A DNA stretch of 40,507 nucleotides, taken from NCBI GenBank assembly GCA_025929535.1, contig JAICLZ010000037.1:1-40507 (forward strand). The letters run 5' to 3'. The notes under the pieces were generated by a model. It was not told the origin of the DNA, did not search any database, and worked only from the letters and a program-made list of their open reading frames with translations. Shown here piece by piece: positions 1 to 8,223 of the stretch; position 1 is the stretch's first letter, and every line of letters begins with the position of its first letter. A program made the position numbers and the translations under genes. The DNA comes from Gemmatimonadaceae bacterium (GTDB taxonomy: Bacteria > Gemmatimonadota > Gemmatimonadetes > Gemmatimonadales > Gemmatimonadaceae).

Positions 1-1
1 G

Positions 2-193
2 ACGTACACGACCGACCAGAGCGCGTTGAACTTCACCACGTCCCAGGGCGTGACGATCTCGGGCATGGCGGCCGATGCGAAGGGCTGGAAGGGCACCTCG
101 AGCCACAGCGCGACGACCAAGCAGTGCTACGCGGGCTTTGGTAGCCAGGCCGCGGCGACGACCCTCGATGGTATCATCACCTGCGACCCGTGA
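2..193 (+). CDS. Type IV pilin-like protein, C-terminal fragment
   Basis: The window opens inside this gene; 63 C-terminal residues are readable in frame and end at TGA. The fragment is rich in Thr, Ser, Ala and Gly, and has two cysteines near the end (KQCYAGFG and IITCDP) that could form the C-terminal disulfide loop common in type IV pilins. The N-terminal cleavage motif and hydrophobic helix that would prove the family lie outside the window. A prepilin peptidase gene at about 36.3-37.2 kb supports a pilus-type system in this genome. Seen: composition, cysteine pair, following terminator. Inferred: pilin identity. Another secreted disulfide-bonded protein is possible. Confidence 0.55.
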   Translation, partial: TYTTDQSALNFTTSQGVTISGMAADAKGWKGTSSHSATTKQCYAGFGSQAAATTLDGIITCDP

Positions 194-238
194 TTCTGCG
201 GTAGCGCACGAGGTTCTTGCGGAACGATACGCGACGGC

Positions 239-268
239 ACCCCGCATCGAGAGATGCGGGGTGTTTGT
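239..268 (+). terminator. Rho-independent terminator after the pilin-like gene
   Basis: A perfect 10-bp stem (239-248 with 253-262) closes a GAGA loop and is followed by GTTTGT. It lies 45 bases after the stop codon. A second hairpin, GCCCCG-AAA-CGGGGC (274-288), follows directly but lacks a T-run. Confidence 0.75.
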
Positions 269-359
269 CATCTGCCCCGAAACGGGGCCGCGGCACGACA
301 GTCCATCATGACAGGCCGCGCGTGTGCGCTGAGCCGGTATCGTGGAACCAGGAGGGCGT

Positions 360-521
360 ATGAAGGCGATGGTCTGGATGGTCGCGACGACGATCGGCGG
401 CGCAGCCGGCTGGTGGCTCGGCGCCTTCGTCGGGATCTTCACTGCGGTGAGCCTCAGCGCGGTGGGCAGCGGGGTCGCTCTCTACTATGCGCAACGCCTC
501 GCCAACGAATATCTCCCCTGA
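360..521 (+). CDS. Small glycine-rich membrane protein (53 aa)
   Basis: A 53-residue frame starts at ATG 360, preceded by a strong ribosome binding site AGGAGG (350-355) with a 4-base spacer. The protein starts MKAMVWMVATTIGG and is almost wholly hydrophobic, with small residues (GGAAGWWLGAF, AVGSGVALYY) spaced as in glycine-zipper helices, so one or two membrane helices are likely. It ends with a short polar tail, QRLANEYLP. No family is recognised. It stands alone between the pilin terminator and the convergent acetyltransferase gene. The strong binding site and the sensible protein make it a probable real gene too small for many annotation cut-offs. Confidence 0.6.
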   Translation: MKAMVWMVATTIGGAAGWWLGAFVGIFTAVSLSAVGSGVALYYAQRLANEYLP

Positions 522-537
522 TGCGGCTCGGGACGCT

Positions 538-1107
538 CTAGAATCTCCCACGCTCGAGTGAGCGCGCGAGCACACGATCCTGCTGCGGATCGTCGCCGAG
601 CACGAAGGTCTGCCCGCCCACATCCGCGAAGCCCCATTTCGTGTAGAAGCGGATCGCGCGCGGGTTCTGATCCCACACACCCAGCCAAAGCGTGCGGCCA
701 CCGCGCTGCCGCGCCTCGCGTGCGCACGCATCCATGAGCGCCTGCGCGATGCCGGTGCCGTGGAAGTCCGGGAGCACGTAGAAGCGACGCACCTCGACGG
801 GGCTGGCGCCCGTGACGCACGGCGGCGCCTCGCCCTCGCGCACCTGCGCGTACCCTGCCGTGCGCCCGTTCTGCTCGGCGATCAGATAGGTGATCGCGGG
901 ATCCGCGAGCTCGCGCGTCTGAATCTCCACACCGAATGCCTTGGCGAGATGCTTCGCGAGATTCTCCGGTGTGTTCTGCGCTCCGAAGCTCGTGACGAAC
1001 GTTTCCGCGCCAACCGACGCGATGAGCGGCGCATCGGACGGCGTGGCGCGACGAATGTGGAGCCCGGCGGGTGGCGCGGCGGGCGAGGTGTTCGAGCCGT
1101 CTTTCAT
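538..1107 (-). CDS. GNAT acetyltransferase, PaiA-like
   Basis: A 189-residue GNAT-fold N-acetyltransferase transferring acetyl from acetyl-CoA to an amine. The acetyl-CoA loop is visible as FHGTGIAQAL, after the strand VRRFYVLP. The C-terminal part, LGVWDQNPRAIRFYTKWGF followed by LGDDPQQD, closely resembles the PaiA polyamine/spermidine acetyltransferase group, so a polyamine or similar amine is the best substrate guess. The start is ATG at 1107 (MKDGSNTS); the frame stays open further upstream, but that part overlaps the preceding gene and looks non-coding. It is cytoplasmic and follows the SnoaL-like gene by 11 bases on the same strand, so the two are probably co-transcribed. The exact substrate is not shown by sequence. 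Confidence 0.8.
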   Translation of the reverse strand: MKDGSNTSPAAPPAGLHIRRATPSDAPLIASVGAETFVTSFGAQNTPENLAKHLAKAFGVEIQTRELADPAITYLIAEQNGRTAGYAQVREGEAPPCVTGASPVEVRRFYVLPDFHGTGIAQALMDACAREARQRGGRTLWLGVWDQNPRAIRFYTKWGFADVGGQTFVLGDDPQQDRVLARSLERGRF

Positions 1108-1118
1108 GCGACGCTCGC

Positions 1119-1607
1119 CTAGTGCGCGGTGGAGTCGGGAGGGAGAGCTTGATTCCACATCTCGTTGCGAAGGCGCCACTTGCCATCGACTCCGCGATGC
1201 AGCACGAGCAGCATCTTTCCGTAGCCGTTGAAGGGCGGCTTGTCGCCTCCGAGCGCGACGACCTGGTGCTCGGTGCACCACTCGGACGCCCAGTCGCCGG
1301 AGACGTGAATGTCGTGGCACTCGCTCTCGAACTTCGTCATGTGCGCGCCCTCGAGCGACGCCATGACATCCGTCATGAATTTGGAGATCGCCGGCTTGCC
1401 GACGATGGGCTTCGCCGACGGAAGAAGGCTCACGCCATCGTCATCCCAGAGGGCGAGGGTTGCGGCGTTGTTCATCGTGCGCGTCGCGTTCGCGAAGGAG
1501 CGGTTGAAGGCCTCGACTCCGGCGTCGGTCGTGGGAGAGCTGTGTTGGGCGCGAGCGGATGTCGCCATGAGGAGTGCAGACAGAAGCGCGGCTGTTGCGC
1601 GGATCAT
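1119..1607 (-). CDS. Secreted SnoaL/DUF4440-like protein
   Basis: A 162-residue protein with a signal peptide (MIRATAALLSALLMATSARAQ) and an NTF2-like fold of the SnoaL/DUF4440 type. Typical features are the N-terminal helix around FNRSFANATRTMNNAATLALW, the strand DDGVSLLPSAKPIVG, and a C-terminal sheet ending KWRLRNEMWN. Such domains act as small-molecule binding or enzymatic cups; no catalytic set is clear here. The start at 1607 is chosen because it gives a clean signal peptide and has GGAG about 10 bases upstream. It is probably periplasmic and precedes the acetyltransferase gene in a likely two-gene unit. Confidence 0.75.
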   Translation of the reverse strand: MIRATAALLSALLMATSARAQHSSPTTDAGVEAFNRSFANATRTMNNAATLALWDDDGVSLLPSAKPIVGKPAISKFMTDVMASLEGAHMTKFESECHDIHVSGDWASEWCTEHQVVALGGDKPPFNGYGKMLLVLHRGVDGKWRLRNEMWNQALPPDSTAH

Positions 1608-1677
1608 GAGTGGTGCTCCGGCATGTGTGCCTGGAACCATCGGTCGTGGACGCTACAGCATAGCACGCGCGCATCGA

Positions 1678-3069
1678 TCACGCCAACCGGCGGTAGAGAT
1701 CATCGCGCGTCGGCGGCACTCCGGTGCTGCCATCGCGACGAGCCTTTGCGAACACCATCTGCATGATCCCGTTGCTCCCGCTCGCGTGCTGGTGCGCACC
1801 CGCTGCCATGTACAGGCGCCACACGCGATAGCGGAACTCGCCCACCTGAGCGACGGCGTCATCGTGCCGGCTCTCGAGCCGCTGGACCCAGTGGCGACAT
1901 GTCTTCGCGTAGTGGTCGCGCAGGTTCTCGATGTCCCGAACTTCGAAGCCCGCCTTTTCTCCTTCGGTGATCAGCTCACCCAATGGCAGAAGATAAAAGT
2001 CCGGGAAGACGTAGCGGTCGATGAACTCGCTGCGGCGCCAGAGGCGATCGCCCGTCCAGCGCACCGGCTGCTTGAGCGTCGCGCGCGGTGAGGCACCGTT
2101 GTCCACGATGCAGTGATTGAGAAAGATTCCGCCCTCGCGAGTGAGGTGATAGGCGGCGTCGAAGTAGGTCGCGATCTGCGCGCGGCCCACGTGCTCCGCC
2201 ATCCCGACGCTCGACACCTTGTCGTACTGGGATTCGCCCGGCAGGTCGCGATAGTCGAGCACCTCCACCTTGCAGCGATCCTGCAGCCCCGCCTGCGCGA
2301 TGCGCTGCTGTGCGAGCGTGGCCTGCTGCGTCGCGAGCGTCACGCCGTGCGCGATCGCACCATAGTGCTGTGCGGCATACATCACGAGCGCACCCCAGCC
2401 ACAACCGATGTCGAGCAGCCGATCGCCGGGCACGAGGCGCAGCTTGCGGCAGATGTGATCGAGCTTCGCGGTCTGCGCCGCGTCGATGTCGTTCACTCCC
2501 GGTGGAAAGTACGCGCACGAGTACACCATGCGACGATCGAGGAAGAGCGAGAAGAAGTCGTTGCTCAGATCGTAGTGAAAGCGCGTCGACTCGGCGTCAC
2601 GATCCTTCGAATGCAGACGCCCATGTGGATGGGCGCGATTGCGCGCGGGCGCGTCGGTAACGGAGCCGACGCCATTCGACGGCAACGCCACCAGGTGGCG
2701 CGTGAGGCTGGCGAGCGTGCGCACGGAGCGGAGCCGGTCCGCGAGCTCGTCCGCGATTATCGATGCCGATTCGAGATCACCTTCGACGTCGATGTCTCCG
2801 CGCAGATACGCCTCGACCATCGACATCTCCGACGGCGGAAGCATCATGCGCCGCAACGAGCCGGGATCGGTGAGCACGAGCGTGAACGGCGGCGGTGAAG
2901 TCTGCGCCGGCATCTCCGAATCGCCGTTCCACAGGCGTACGCCGAAATGTCGCTGCTCCGCCGGCCCGAACAGCTCCTCGAGAATCGTGTGTGTGAGAGC
3001 GACGAGCCGATCGTCGCCGTCGGTGCCGTGCGGGGCCTCGCCCAGCTCTACGACATCCATCGTGGACAC
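1678..3069 (-). CDS. cfa: Cyclopropane-fatty-acyl-phospholipid synthase family methyltransferase
   Basis: A SAM-dependent methyltransferase of the Cfa/mycolic acid synthase family, which methylates double bonds of membrane phospholipid acyl chains. Visible motifs: FHYDLSNDFF (about residue 165), YSCAYF with the conserved cysteine (about 183-188), the SAM-binding loop LDIGCGWGALVMYA (about 219-232), GMAEHVG, and the family C-terminus YRVWRLYMAAGAH. At about 463 residues it is longer than E. coli Cfa (382), with about 80 extra residues at the N-terminus. The start is placed at GTG 3069 because GGAGG lies 5 bases upstream; GTG 3096 and ATG 3060 are alternatives. A bicarbonate-site or substrate variant cannot be excluded from motifs alone. 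Confidence 0.85.
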   Translation of the reverse strand: MSTMDVVELGEAPHGTDGDDRLVALTHTILEELFGPAEQRHFGVRLWNGDSEMPAQTSPPPFTLVLTDPGSLRRMMLPPSEMSMVEAYLRGDIDVEGDLESASIIADELADRLRSVRTLASLTRHLVALPSNGVGSVTDAPARNRAHPHGRLHSKDRDAESTRFHYDLSNDFFSLFLDRRMVYSCAYFPPGVNDIDAAQTAKLDHICRKLRLVPGDRLLDIGCGWGALVMYAAQHYGAIAHGVTLATQQATLAQQRIAQAGLQDRCKVEVLDYRDLPGESQYDKVSSVGMAEHVGRAQIATYFDAAYHLTREGGIFLNHCIVDNGASPRATLKQPVRWTGDRLWRRSEFIDRYVFPDFYLLPLGELITEGEKAGFEVRDIENLRDHYAKTCRHWVQRLESRHDDAVAQVGEFRYRVWRLYMAAGAHQHASGSNGIMQMVFAKARRDGSTGVPPTRDDLYRRLA

Positions 3070-3312
3070 GCTTGCCTCCACATTGGTTAAATACACATTG
3101 CGTCATCGTCCCACGGGCGTCACCCACGGCCGCGAGAGCACTTCGTGAGCCTTGAACGTGCACACGCCATGCCCCCCGCGGGGAAAACTCCGTTGCATTT
3201 CGGTCGAGCTGGCTCCGAGCGGCGCAGCCTGACTCGGGAATAAATCCGCGAGCGCACGGGTCACTGCTTCAGGGGCGCACGTGCCCCGATCTCACTCCTG
3301 GAGACTGACGCG

Positions 3313-4656
3313 ATGACTCGCCACGATGACCGCGACGCCGATCGATTCGACGACGAAGGCAACACTCGACCAAAGGACGGCAACTTCATCACTACCGATG
3401 CGAGCGAGGATGGCATCGACCGCCGCGGCTTTCTTCGCTGCATGGCATGGGCGGGCACGGCAACAGTCTGGGGAATGGCGGGTGGCATTCCGCGCTCGTT
3501 CGCGGTGAGCCGACTGCCATTTCTCAGCGAAGCCGAGCGCAAGAGCATTTTCTTCGTGCAGGTCAGCGACAGTCACATCGGATTCAGCAAGGAGGCGAAC
3601 AAGGATGTCACCGCCACGCTGCAGGAAGCGGTGAACAAGGTGAACGCACTGCCGCAGAGTCCCGCGCTGGTGCTGCACACCGGCGACATCACCCAGCTCG
3701 CGAAAGCCAGTGAATTCGATACCGCCAATGAAGTGCTCAAGGGCCTCAAAACGGATCGAGTCTTCTACGTGCCCGGCGAGCATGATGTCGCAACCGACAA
3801 CGGCGTGTCGTATTTGCAGCGTTATGGCAAGGGCACGCGGGGTGGTGGATGGCACAGCTTCGACCACAGCGGCGTGCATTTCATCGGACTCGTGAACGTG
3901 CTCGATCTCAAGGCGGGCGGGCTCGGCACGCTGGGCGCCGAGCAGATCGCGTGGCTCAAGAAGGATGTGGGCCATCTCGTGTCGAGCACGCCGATCGTGG
4001 TCTTCGCGCACGTGCCGCTATGGACCGTGTATCCGGAATGGGGCTGGGGAACCGACGATTCGGAGCAGGCACTCGGACTGCTCAAGCGCTTCGGATCCGT
4101 GACGGTGTTGAATGGGCACATCCACCAGATCATGCAGAAGGTCGAGGGGAGCATCTCGTTCCACACTGCAATGTCCACGGCATTTCCGCAGCCCACGCCG
4201 GGCACGGCTCCGGCTCCGGGACCCATGAAAGTGGCTCCCGAAACGCTGAAGAGCGTACTCGGGATCACCGACGTCACCTTCGTGCCCGGGCGCAGTGCGC
4301 TCGCCGTGGTGGACGCAACACTGTCGGGGCTGCCGCCTGCGTTCGTGAGTGCGTCGCACGACGCAATGATGAAACGCCAGACTGCCAGAAAAGCGGCGCC
4401 GCCCGGACCCAACCAGATCGGCATCGACAACTTCAACTTCACACCGCAAACACTCGAGGTGAGTGCGGGCACGCAAGTCACGTGGATCAACAACGACGAC
4501 GTGCCGCATCTCATCGTGAACGTGCAGAACAAGTTCAAGCAGTCGCCCGTGCTCGACACCGATCAACGATACAGCGTCACGCTCGGCAAGCCCGGGACGT
4601 ACACGTATTTCTGCTCGCTGCATCCGAAGATGCAGGGCACGATCGTCGTCACGTGA
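3313..4656 (+). CDS. Tat-exported metallophosphoesterase fused to a cupredoxin domain
   Basis: 447 residues. Residues 37-60 (DRRGFLRCMAWAGTATVWG) look like a twin-arginine signal, placed after an unusually long acidic N-terminus. Residues about 78-335 form a calcineurin-like phosphoesterase: DSH (86-88), GD (124-125), GEHD (155-158, where the usual GNHD has Glu for Asn), H233 in FAHVP, and GHIH (268-271). After a Pro/Ala linker, residues about 368-447 form a plastocyanin-like cupredoxin with a full type-1 copper ligand set: H399, C434, H437 and M440. A GGAGA binding site precedes ATG 3313. It would act in the periplasm. Seen: both domains and their ligands. Unknown: the substrate, and whether copper redox and phosphoester hydrolysis are linked. 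Confidence 0.85.
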   Translation: MTRHDDRDADRFDDEGNTRPKDGNFITTDASEDGIDRRGFLRCMAWAGTATVWGMAGGIPRSFAVSRLPFLSEAERKSIFFVQVSDSHIGFSKEANKDVTATLQEAVNKVNALPQSPALVLHTGDITQLAKASEFDTANEVLKGLKTDRVFYVPGEHDVATDNGVSYLQRYGKGTRGGGWHSFDHSGVHFIGLVNVLDLKAGGLGTLGAEQIAWLKKDVGHLVSSTPIVVFAHVPLWTVYPEWGWGTDDSEQALGLLKRFGSVTVLNGHIHQIMQKVEGSISFHTAMSTAFPQPTPGTAPAPGPMKVAPETLKSVLGITDVTFVPGRSALAVVDATLSGLPPAFVSASHDAMMKRQTARKAAPPGPNQIGIDNFNFTPQTLEVSAGTQVTWINNDDVPHLIVNVQNKFKQSPVLDTDQRYSVTLGKPGTYTYFCSLHPKMQGTIVVT

Positions 4657-4968
4657 TGCGACGGTTCAGGCGAGGAGTCGACACGCGGGCCTGCTCGCAG
4701 GCGGGCCCCGCCGGTTCCGGCGAAGTGCCACAGCTCGCACTTCGCTCCGGCCCTTGAAAGGGAAGCACCGATGTGGAGAGATGACCGGCCGAGCGGAATA
4801 GCGAGGCCAGCAGTCATTTCGGGGCGTCCGCTCATTCATCCAACGAATGGCGGCGAGCTGACGTACTTATGACGTTCGCCCCTTCACCACATTCGAGCTC
4901 GTCCGCCTCCTCGCGCGGACGACGCATGCGCTCACGGCTTCGCAGTATCAGAGAGGAACGCGCGTCTC
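4657..4968. other. 312-bp intergenic region with a hairpin
   Basis: Between the phosphoesterase-cupredoxin gene and the BNR gene. It holds a 9-bp perfect stem GCGAAGTGC/GCACTTCGC (4720-4728 with 4737-4745), and a small CCCTT-GA-AAGGG hairpin just after it (4751-4762). Neither is followed by a T-run, so a standard terminator is not supported. No small reading frame with a good binding site and no clear promoter were seen. Confidence 0.5.
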
Positions 4969-7900
4969 ATGATGAATGCACATCGTCCCCTTGCCCTTGC
5001 CTCCCTGGCAGCAGGGCTCCTGCTCGCCACGCCTTCCCTGCGCGCACAGAAGCGCGCCACCCCTCTCGATTCCGCGACGCTCGCCTCCTTCACGTGGCGC
5101 AACATCGGCCCCGCGGACATGGGCGGACGCATCGCCGACATCGTCGGGATTCCGAGTCCCTCGAAGACCTTTTTCGTGGCTGCGGCCGGCGGCGGCATCT
5201 GGAAGACGACGAATGCGGGAACGACCTTCCGGCCGGTGTTCGACCATGAGCGCGTGATCTCGATGGGCTCGCTCGCGATCGCGCCCTCGGATACGAATCA
5301 GGTCTGGGCCGGCACGGGAGAGCAGAACACGCGCAACTCCATCTCGCCGGGCGGCGGCATTTTCAAGAGCACCGACGGCGGGCTGACGTGGAAGCCGATG
5401 GGTCTCGAGAAGACGCAGCAGATCGGACGCATCATCGTGCATCCGACGAATCCGGAGATCGTCTACGTCGCGGCGCTCGGTCACGCATGGGATTCGAATC
5501 CGGAGCGCGGCCTCTACAAGACCGTGGACGGCGGGAAGAGCTGGCAGCTCATCAAGTTCGTGAGCGACAAGGCCGGTTTCATCGATGTCGCGATGGACCC
5601 ATCGAACCCGGACGTGCTGTACGCGTCGAGCTATGAGCGCGTGCGCGGTCCGTATTTCCTGAAGAGCGGCGGCCCCGGAAGCGCGCTCTGGAAGAGCACG
5701 GACGCGGGAAAGACGTGGACGAAGATCGAGGGCGGCGGATTTCCCGAGACCGTGAAGGGACGCATCAACATCGCCATCTCGCGAAGCGATCCGAGCACGG
5801 TGTACGCGCTCGTCGAGGCGGATTCGATGCGCGGAGCGACGCACGCCGTGCGCGCGCCCGCGAGCGACTCCGCGCGCGAGAAGCCGAAGGAAGCGGCGAA
5901 GCAGCGGCTGCTGAGCGGTCTCTATCGCTCGGAAGACGCGGGAAAGACGTGGCGATGGATGAACGATTCGGATGTGCGCCCGTTCTACTACTCGCAGGTG
6001 CGCGTCGATCCCAAGCTGCCGAATCGCGTGTACTGGTCTTCCACTCCGGTCAACTTCTCCGATGACGGCGGCAAGACGGTGCGCAATGCGACGGTGGGCA
6101 TTCACGTCGATCATCACGCGATGTGGATCGATCCGAACGACCCCGAGCACTTCCTCGTCGGCGATGATGGCGGGGTGTCGCAGACGTGGGATCGCGGAGG
6201 CAACTACGAGTTTCTGAATCGCATCACCATCGGGCAGTTCTACGAGGTGAGCTACGACATGTCCGTCCCGTACCGCGTGTGCGGCGGGCTGCAGGACAAC
6301 GGCAGCTGGTGCGGCCCGAGCCGGAGGCGCAACGGCCCGATCACGAACGCGGACTGGTTCACGGTGGGTGGTGGCGACGGATTCTACACTGCACAGGATC
6401 CGACGAACCCGAACATCATCTACGCGGAGTCGCAGGGCGGGAACATCAGTCGGCTCGACTACGCCACCGGCGAGAGCAAGCCGATCGTGAAGCCCACCTG
6501 GCGCCCGCGCTACCTGCAGGTCGAGGACTCCATTCTCGCGACGCGCGGCGATACGGCGAAGCCCGTGTCGGCGGCAGCCAAGAAGCGCCTCGCGGAGCTG
6601 CGTGCGATACAGCAGAAGGACTCGACCGAGCTCGACCTGCGTTTCAACTGGAACACGCCGTACTTCATCTCACCGCATGCGGCATCGACCATCTACATCG
6701 GTGGCAATCGCGTGCTCAGGTCCACGAATCGCGGCGATGATTTCCTCGCGATCTCGCCGGACCTCTCGACGCGCGACATGGCGAAGGTACGCTGGAGCAT
6801 GGACTCGACCGGCGGCATCACGAACGATGCGACGGGTGCGGAGACGTACGGCACGATCACGACGCTGGCCGAATCGTACATGCAGCCCGGACTGCTGTTC
6901 GCGGGCACGGATGACGGCAACGTCTGGCTCACGCACAACGATGGCGCGTCATGGGACAATCTCACCGGCCGCTTCCCGGGCGTGCCGCCGAAAACGTACG
7001 TCGTGCGCATCGAGCCGTCACACTTCGACAGCGCCACGTTCTACGTAGCCTTCGAGAATCATCGCGTGAACGACTTCGCGCCGTACCTGTACGTCACCAA
7101 CGATTTCGGAAAGACGTTCCGCTCGATCGTGAACGACCTTCCGAAAGGCGGTCCGGACTTTCTGCACGTGATTCGCGAAGATCCGGTGAATCGCGATCTG
7201 CTCTACGTGGGCACGGATGTGGGTGCCTACATCTCGCGCGATCGCGGGCAGAGCTGGCAGAAGTTCATGAGCGGTCTGCCCACGGTGCCGGTGCACGATC
7301 TCAAGATTCATCCGCGTGATCACGAGCTCATTGCGGCGACGCATGGACGCGGCATCTGGATCGCGGACGTGTCCGGGCTCGAGCAGCTCAATGACAGCGT
7401 GTACGCGAAGGGTACGTATCTGCTGGCGCCGAAGACGGCGTACGCCTTCGGCGAAACGCCCGGTCAGGACATCTCGGCCGGCCAGGGCATCTACAGGGGA
7501 CGGAGCGCGCCGTTCGGGGCCGACATCGACTATCGTCTCACGAGCGGGTCGCCGAAGGATTCGGTGAAGATCGTCGTGACGGATCTCAAGGGCGATACGC
7601 TCAAGACGCTCATGGGCAAGGGCGGCCCGGGGATGCACCACGTCACGTGGGACATGAAGGCCAAGCCGCCAAAGCCGACGCCGCTCACGCCTGCCGGCCG
7701 GCGCGACAGTCTCGTGACTGCGCGCAAGCTGGATCACGTGTTCGATTCATTGAGCAAGGCCAACGTTGCGCCGAAGCCCGTGCTCGAGAGGATTCGCGAG
7801 CACTTCGAGAGCGGAACCGTTGGCGAGCTCTTTCAGCAGGTCTCGGGCGGCGGCGGTGGCGGAGGTGGCAAGTTCGCCGAGCGCCCTGGCGAGAGCCGGC

Positions 7901-8211
7901 TGCCGAAGCAGCATGGCGGAGCAGCGGACACCACGAAGAAGGCGGGCGCGGAAGCAGGCGCCGAGAGCGAGAGCGAGGGCGGGCTGACCCAGGAGGTGCT
8001 GGGCGAAGTCGCGAACGCCGTGCGCGCCAGCAAGGCGATCACGAGTGGCTTCTTCGGCGGCCGGAACGCGGCACTCGTCGAGAGCGGCGATTATCTCGTC
8101 ACGATGGCGGCTGGGGGCACGGCGCAGCATCAGGTGTTGCGTGTGGAGAACGACACTGGTGCCGCGGGGTCGGCGGCGGGAGCGGACGAGGAGGATCCCT
8201 TCGATCCGTAG
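4969..8211 (+). CDS. Secreted BNR/sortilin-type beta-propeller protein
   Basis: 1080 residues with a signal peptide ending near PSLRAQ (about 27). Repeated Asp-box/BNR blades such as GGIWKTTNAGTTF, GIFKSTDGGLTW, GLYKTVDGGKSW and ALWKSTDAGKTW run through most of the chain, giving one or two propellers like those of Vps10/sortilin and sialidase folds. A later part (VTDLKGDTLKTLMGKG, then HHVTWDMK) resembles a FlgD-type Ig-like domain. Near residue 965 is a run of eight glycines followed by an acidic, low-complexity tail. The start ATGATG at 4969 is preceded by GAGAGGAA. These proteins are often annotated as glycosyl hydrolases, but no catalytic residues are visible. A role in binding at the cell surface or periplasm is inferred. 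Confidence 0.8.
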   Translation: MMNAHRPLALASLAAGLLLATPSLRAQKRATPLDSATLASFTWRNIGPADMGGRIADIVGIPSPSKTFFVAAAGGGIWKTTNAGTTFRPVFDHERVISMGSLAIAPSDTNQVWAGTGEQNTRNSISPGGGIFKSTDGGLTWKPMGLEKTQQIGRIIVHPTNPEIVYVAALGHAWDSNPERGLYKTVDGGKSWQLIKFVSDKAGFIDVAMDPSNPDVLYASSYERVRGPYFLKSGGPGSALWKSTDAGKTWTKIEGGGFPETVKGRINIAISRSDPSTVYALVEADSMRGATHAVRAPASDSAREKPKEAAKQRLLSGLYRSEDAGKTWRWMNDSDVRPFYYSQVRVDPKLPNRVYWSSTPVNFSDDGGKTVRNATVGIHVDHHAMWIDPNDPEHFLVGDDGGVSQTWDRGGNYEFLNRITIGQFYEVSYDMSVPYRVCGGLQDNGSWCGPSRRRNGPITNADWFTVGGGDGFYTAQDPTNPNIIYAESQGGNISRLDYATGESKPIVKPTWRPRYLQVEDSILATRGDTAKPVSAAAKKRLAELRAIQQKDSTELDLRFNWNTPYFISPHAASTIYIGGNRVLRSTNRGDDFLAISPDLSTRDMAKVRWSMDSTGGITNDATGAETYGTITTLAESYMQPGLLFAGTDDGNVWLTHNDGASWDNLTGRFPGVPPKTYVVRIEPSHFDSATFYVAFENHRVNDFAPYLYVTNDFGKTFRSIVNDLPKGGPDFLHVIREDPVNRDLLYVGTDVGAYISRDRGQSWQKFMSGLPTVPVHDLKIHPRDHELIAATHGRGIWIADVSGLEQLNDSVYAKGTYLLAPKTAYAFGETPGQDISAGQGIYRGRSAPFGADIDYRLTSGSPKDSVKIVVTDLKGDTLKTLMGKGGPGMHHVTWDMKAKPPKPTPLTPAGRRDSLVTARKLDHVFDSLSKANVAPKPVLERIREHFESGTVGELFQQVSGGGGGGGGKFAERPGESRLPKQHGGAADTTKKAGAEAGAESESEGGLTQEVLGEVANAVRASKAITSGFFGGRNAALVESGDYLVTMAAGGTAQHQVLRVENDTGAAGSAAGADEEDPFDP

Positions 8212-8223
8212 CTCCCGATCGTA

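Noticed and set aside
4720..4745. Hairpin after the phosphoesterase-cupredoxin gene as a terminator
   Set aside because: The 9-bp stem is real but the bases after it are GC-rich with no T-run on either strand, so calling it a rho-independent terminator is not justified.
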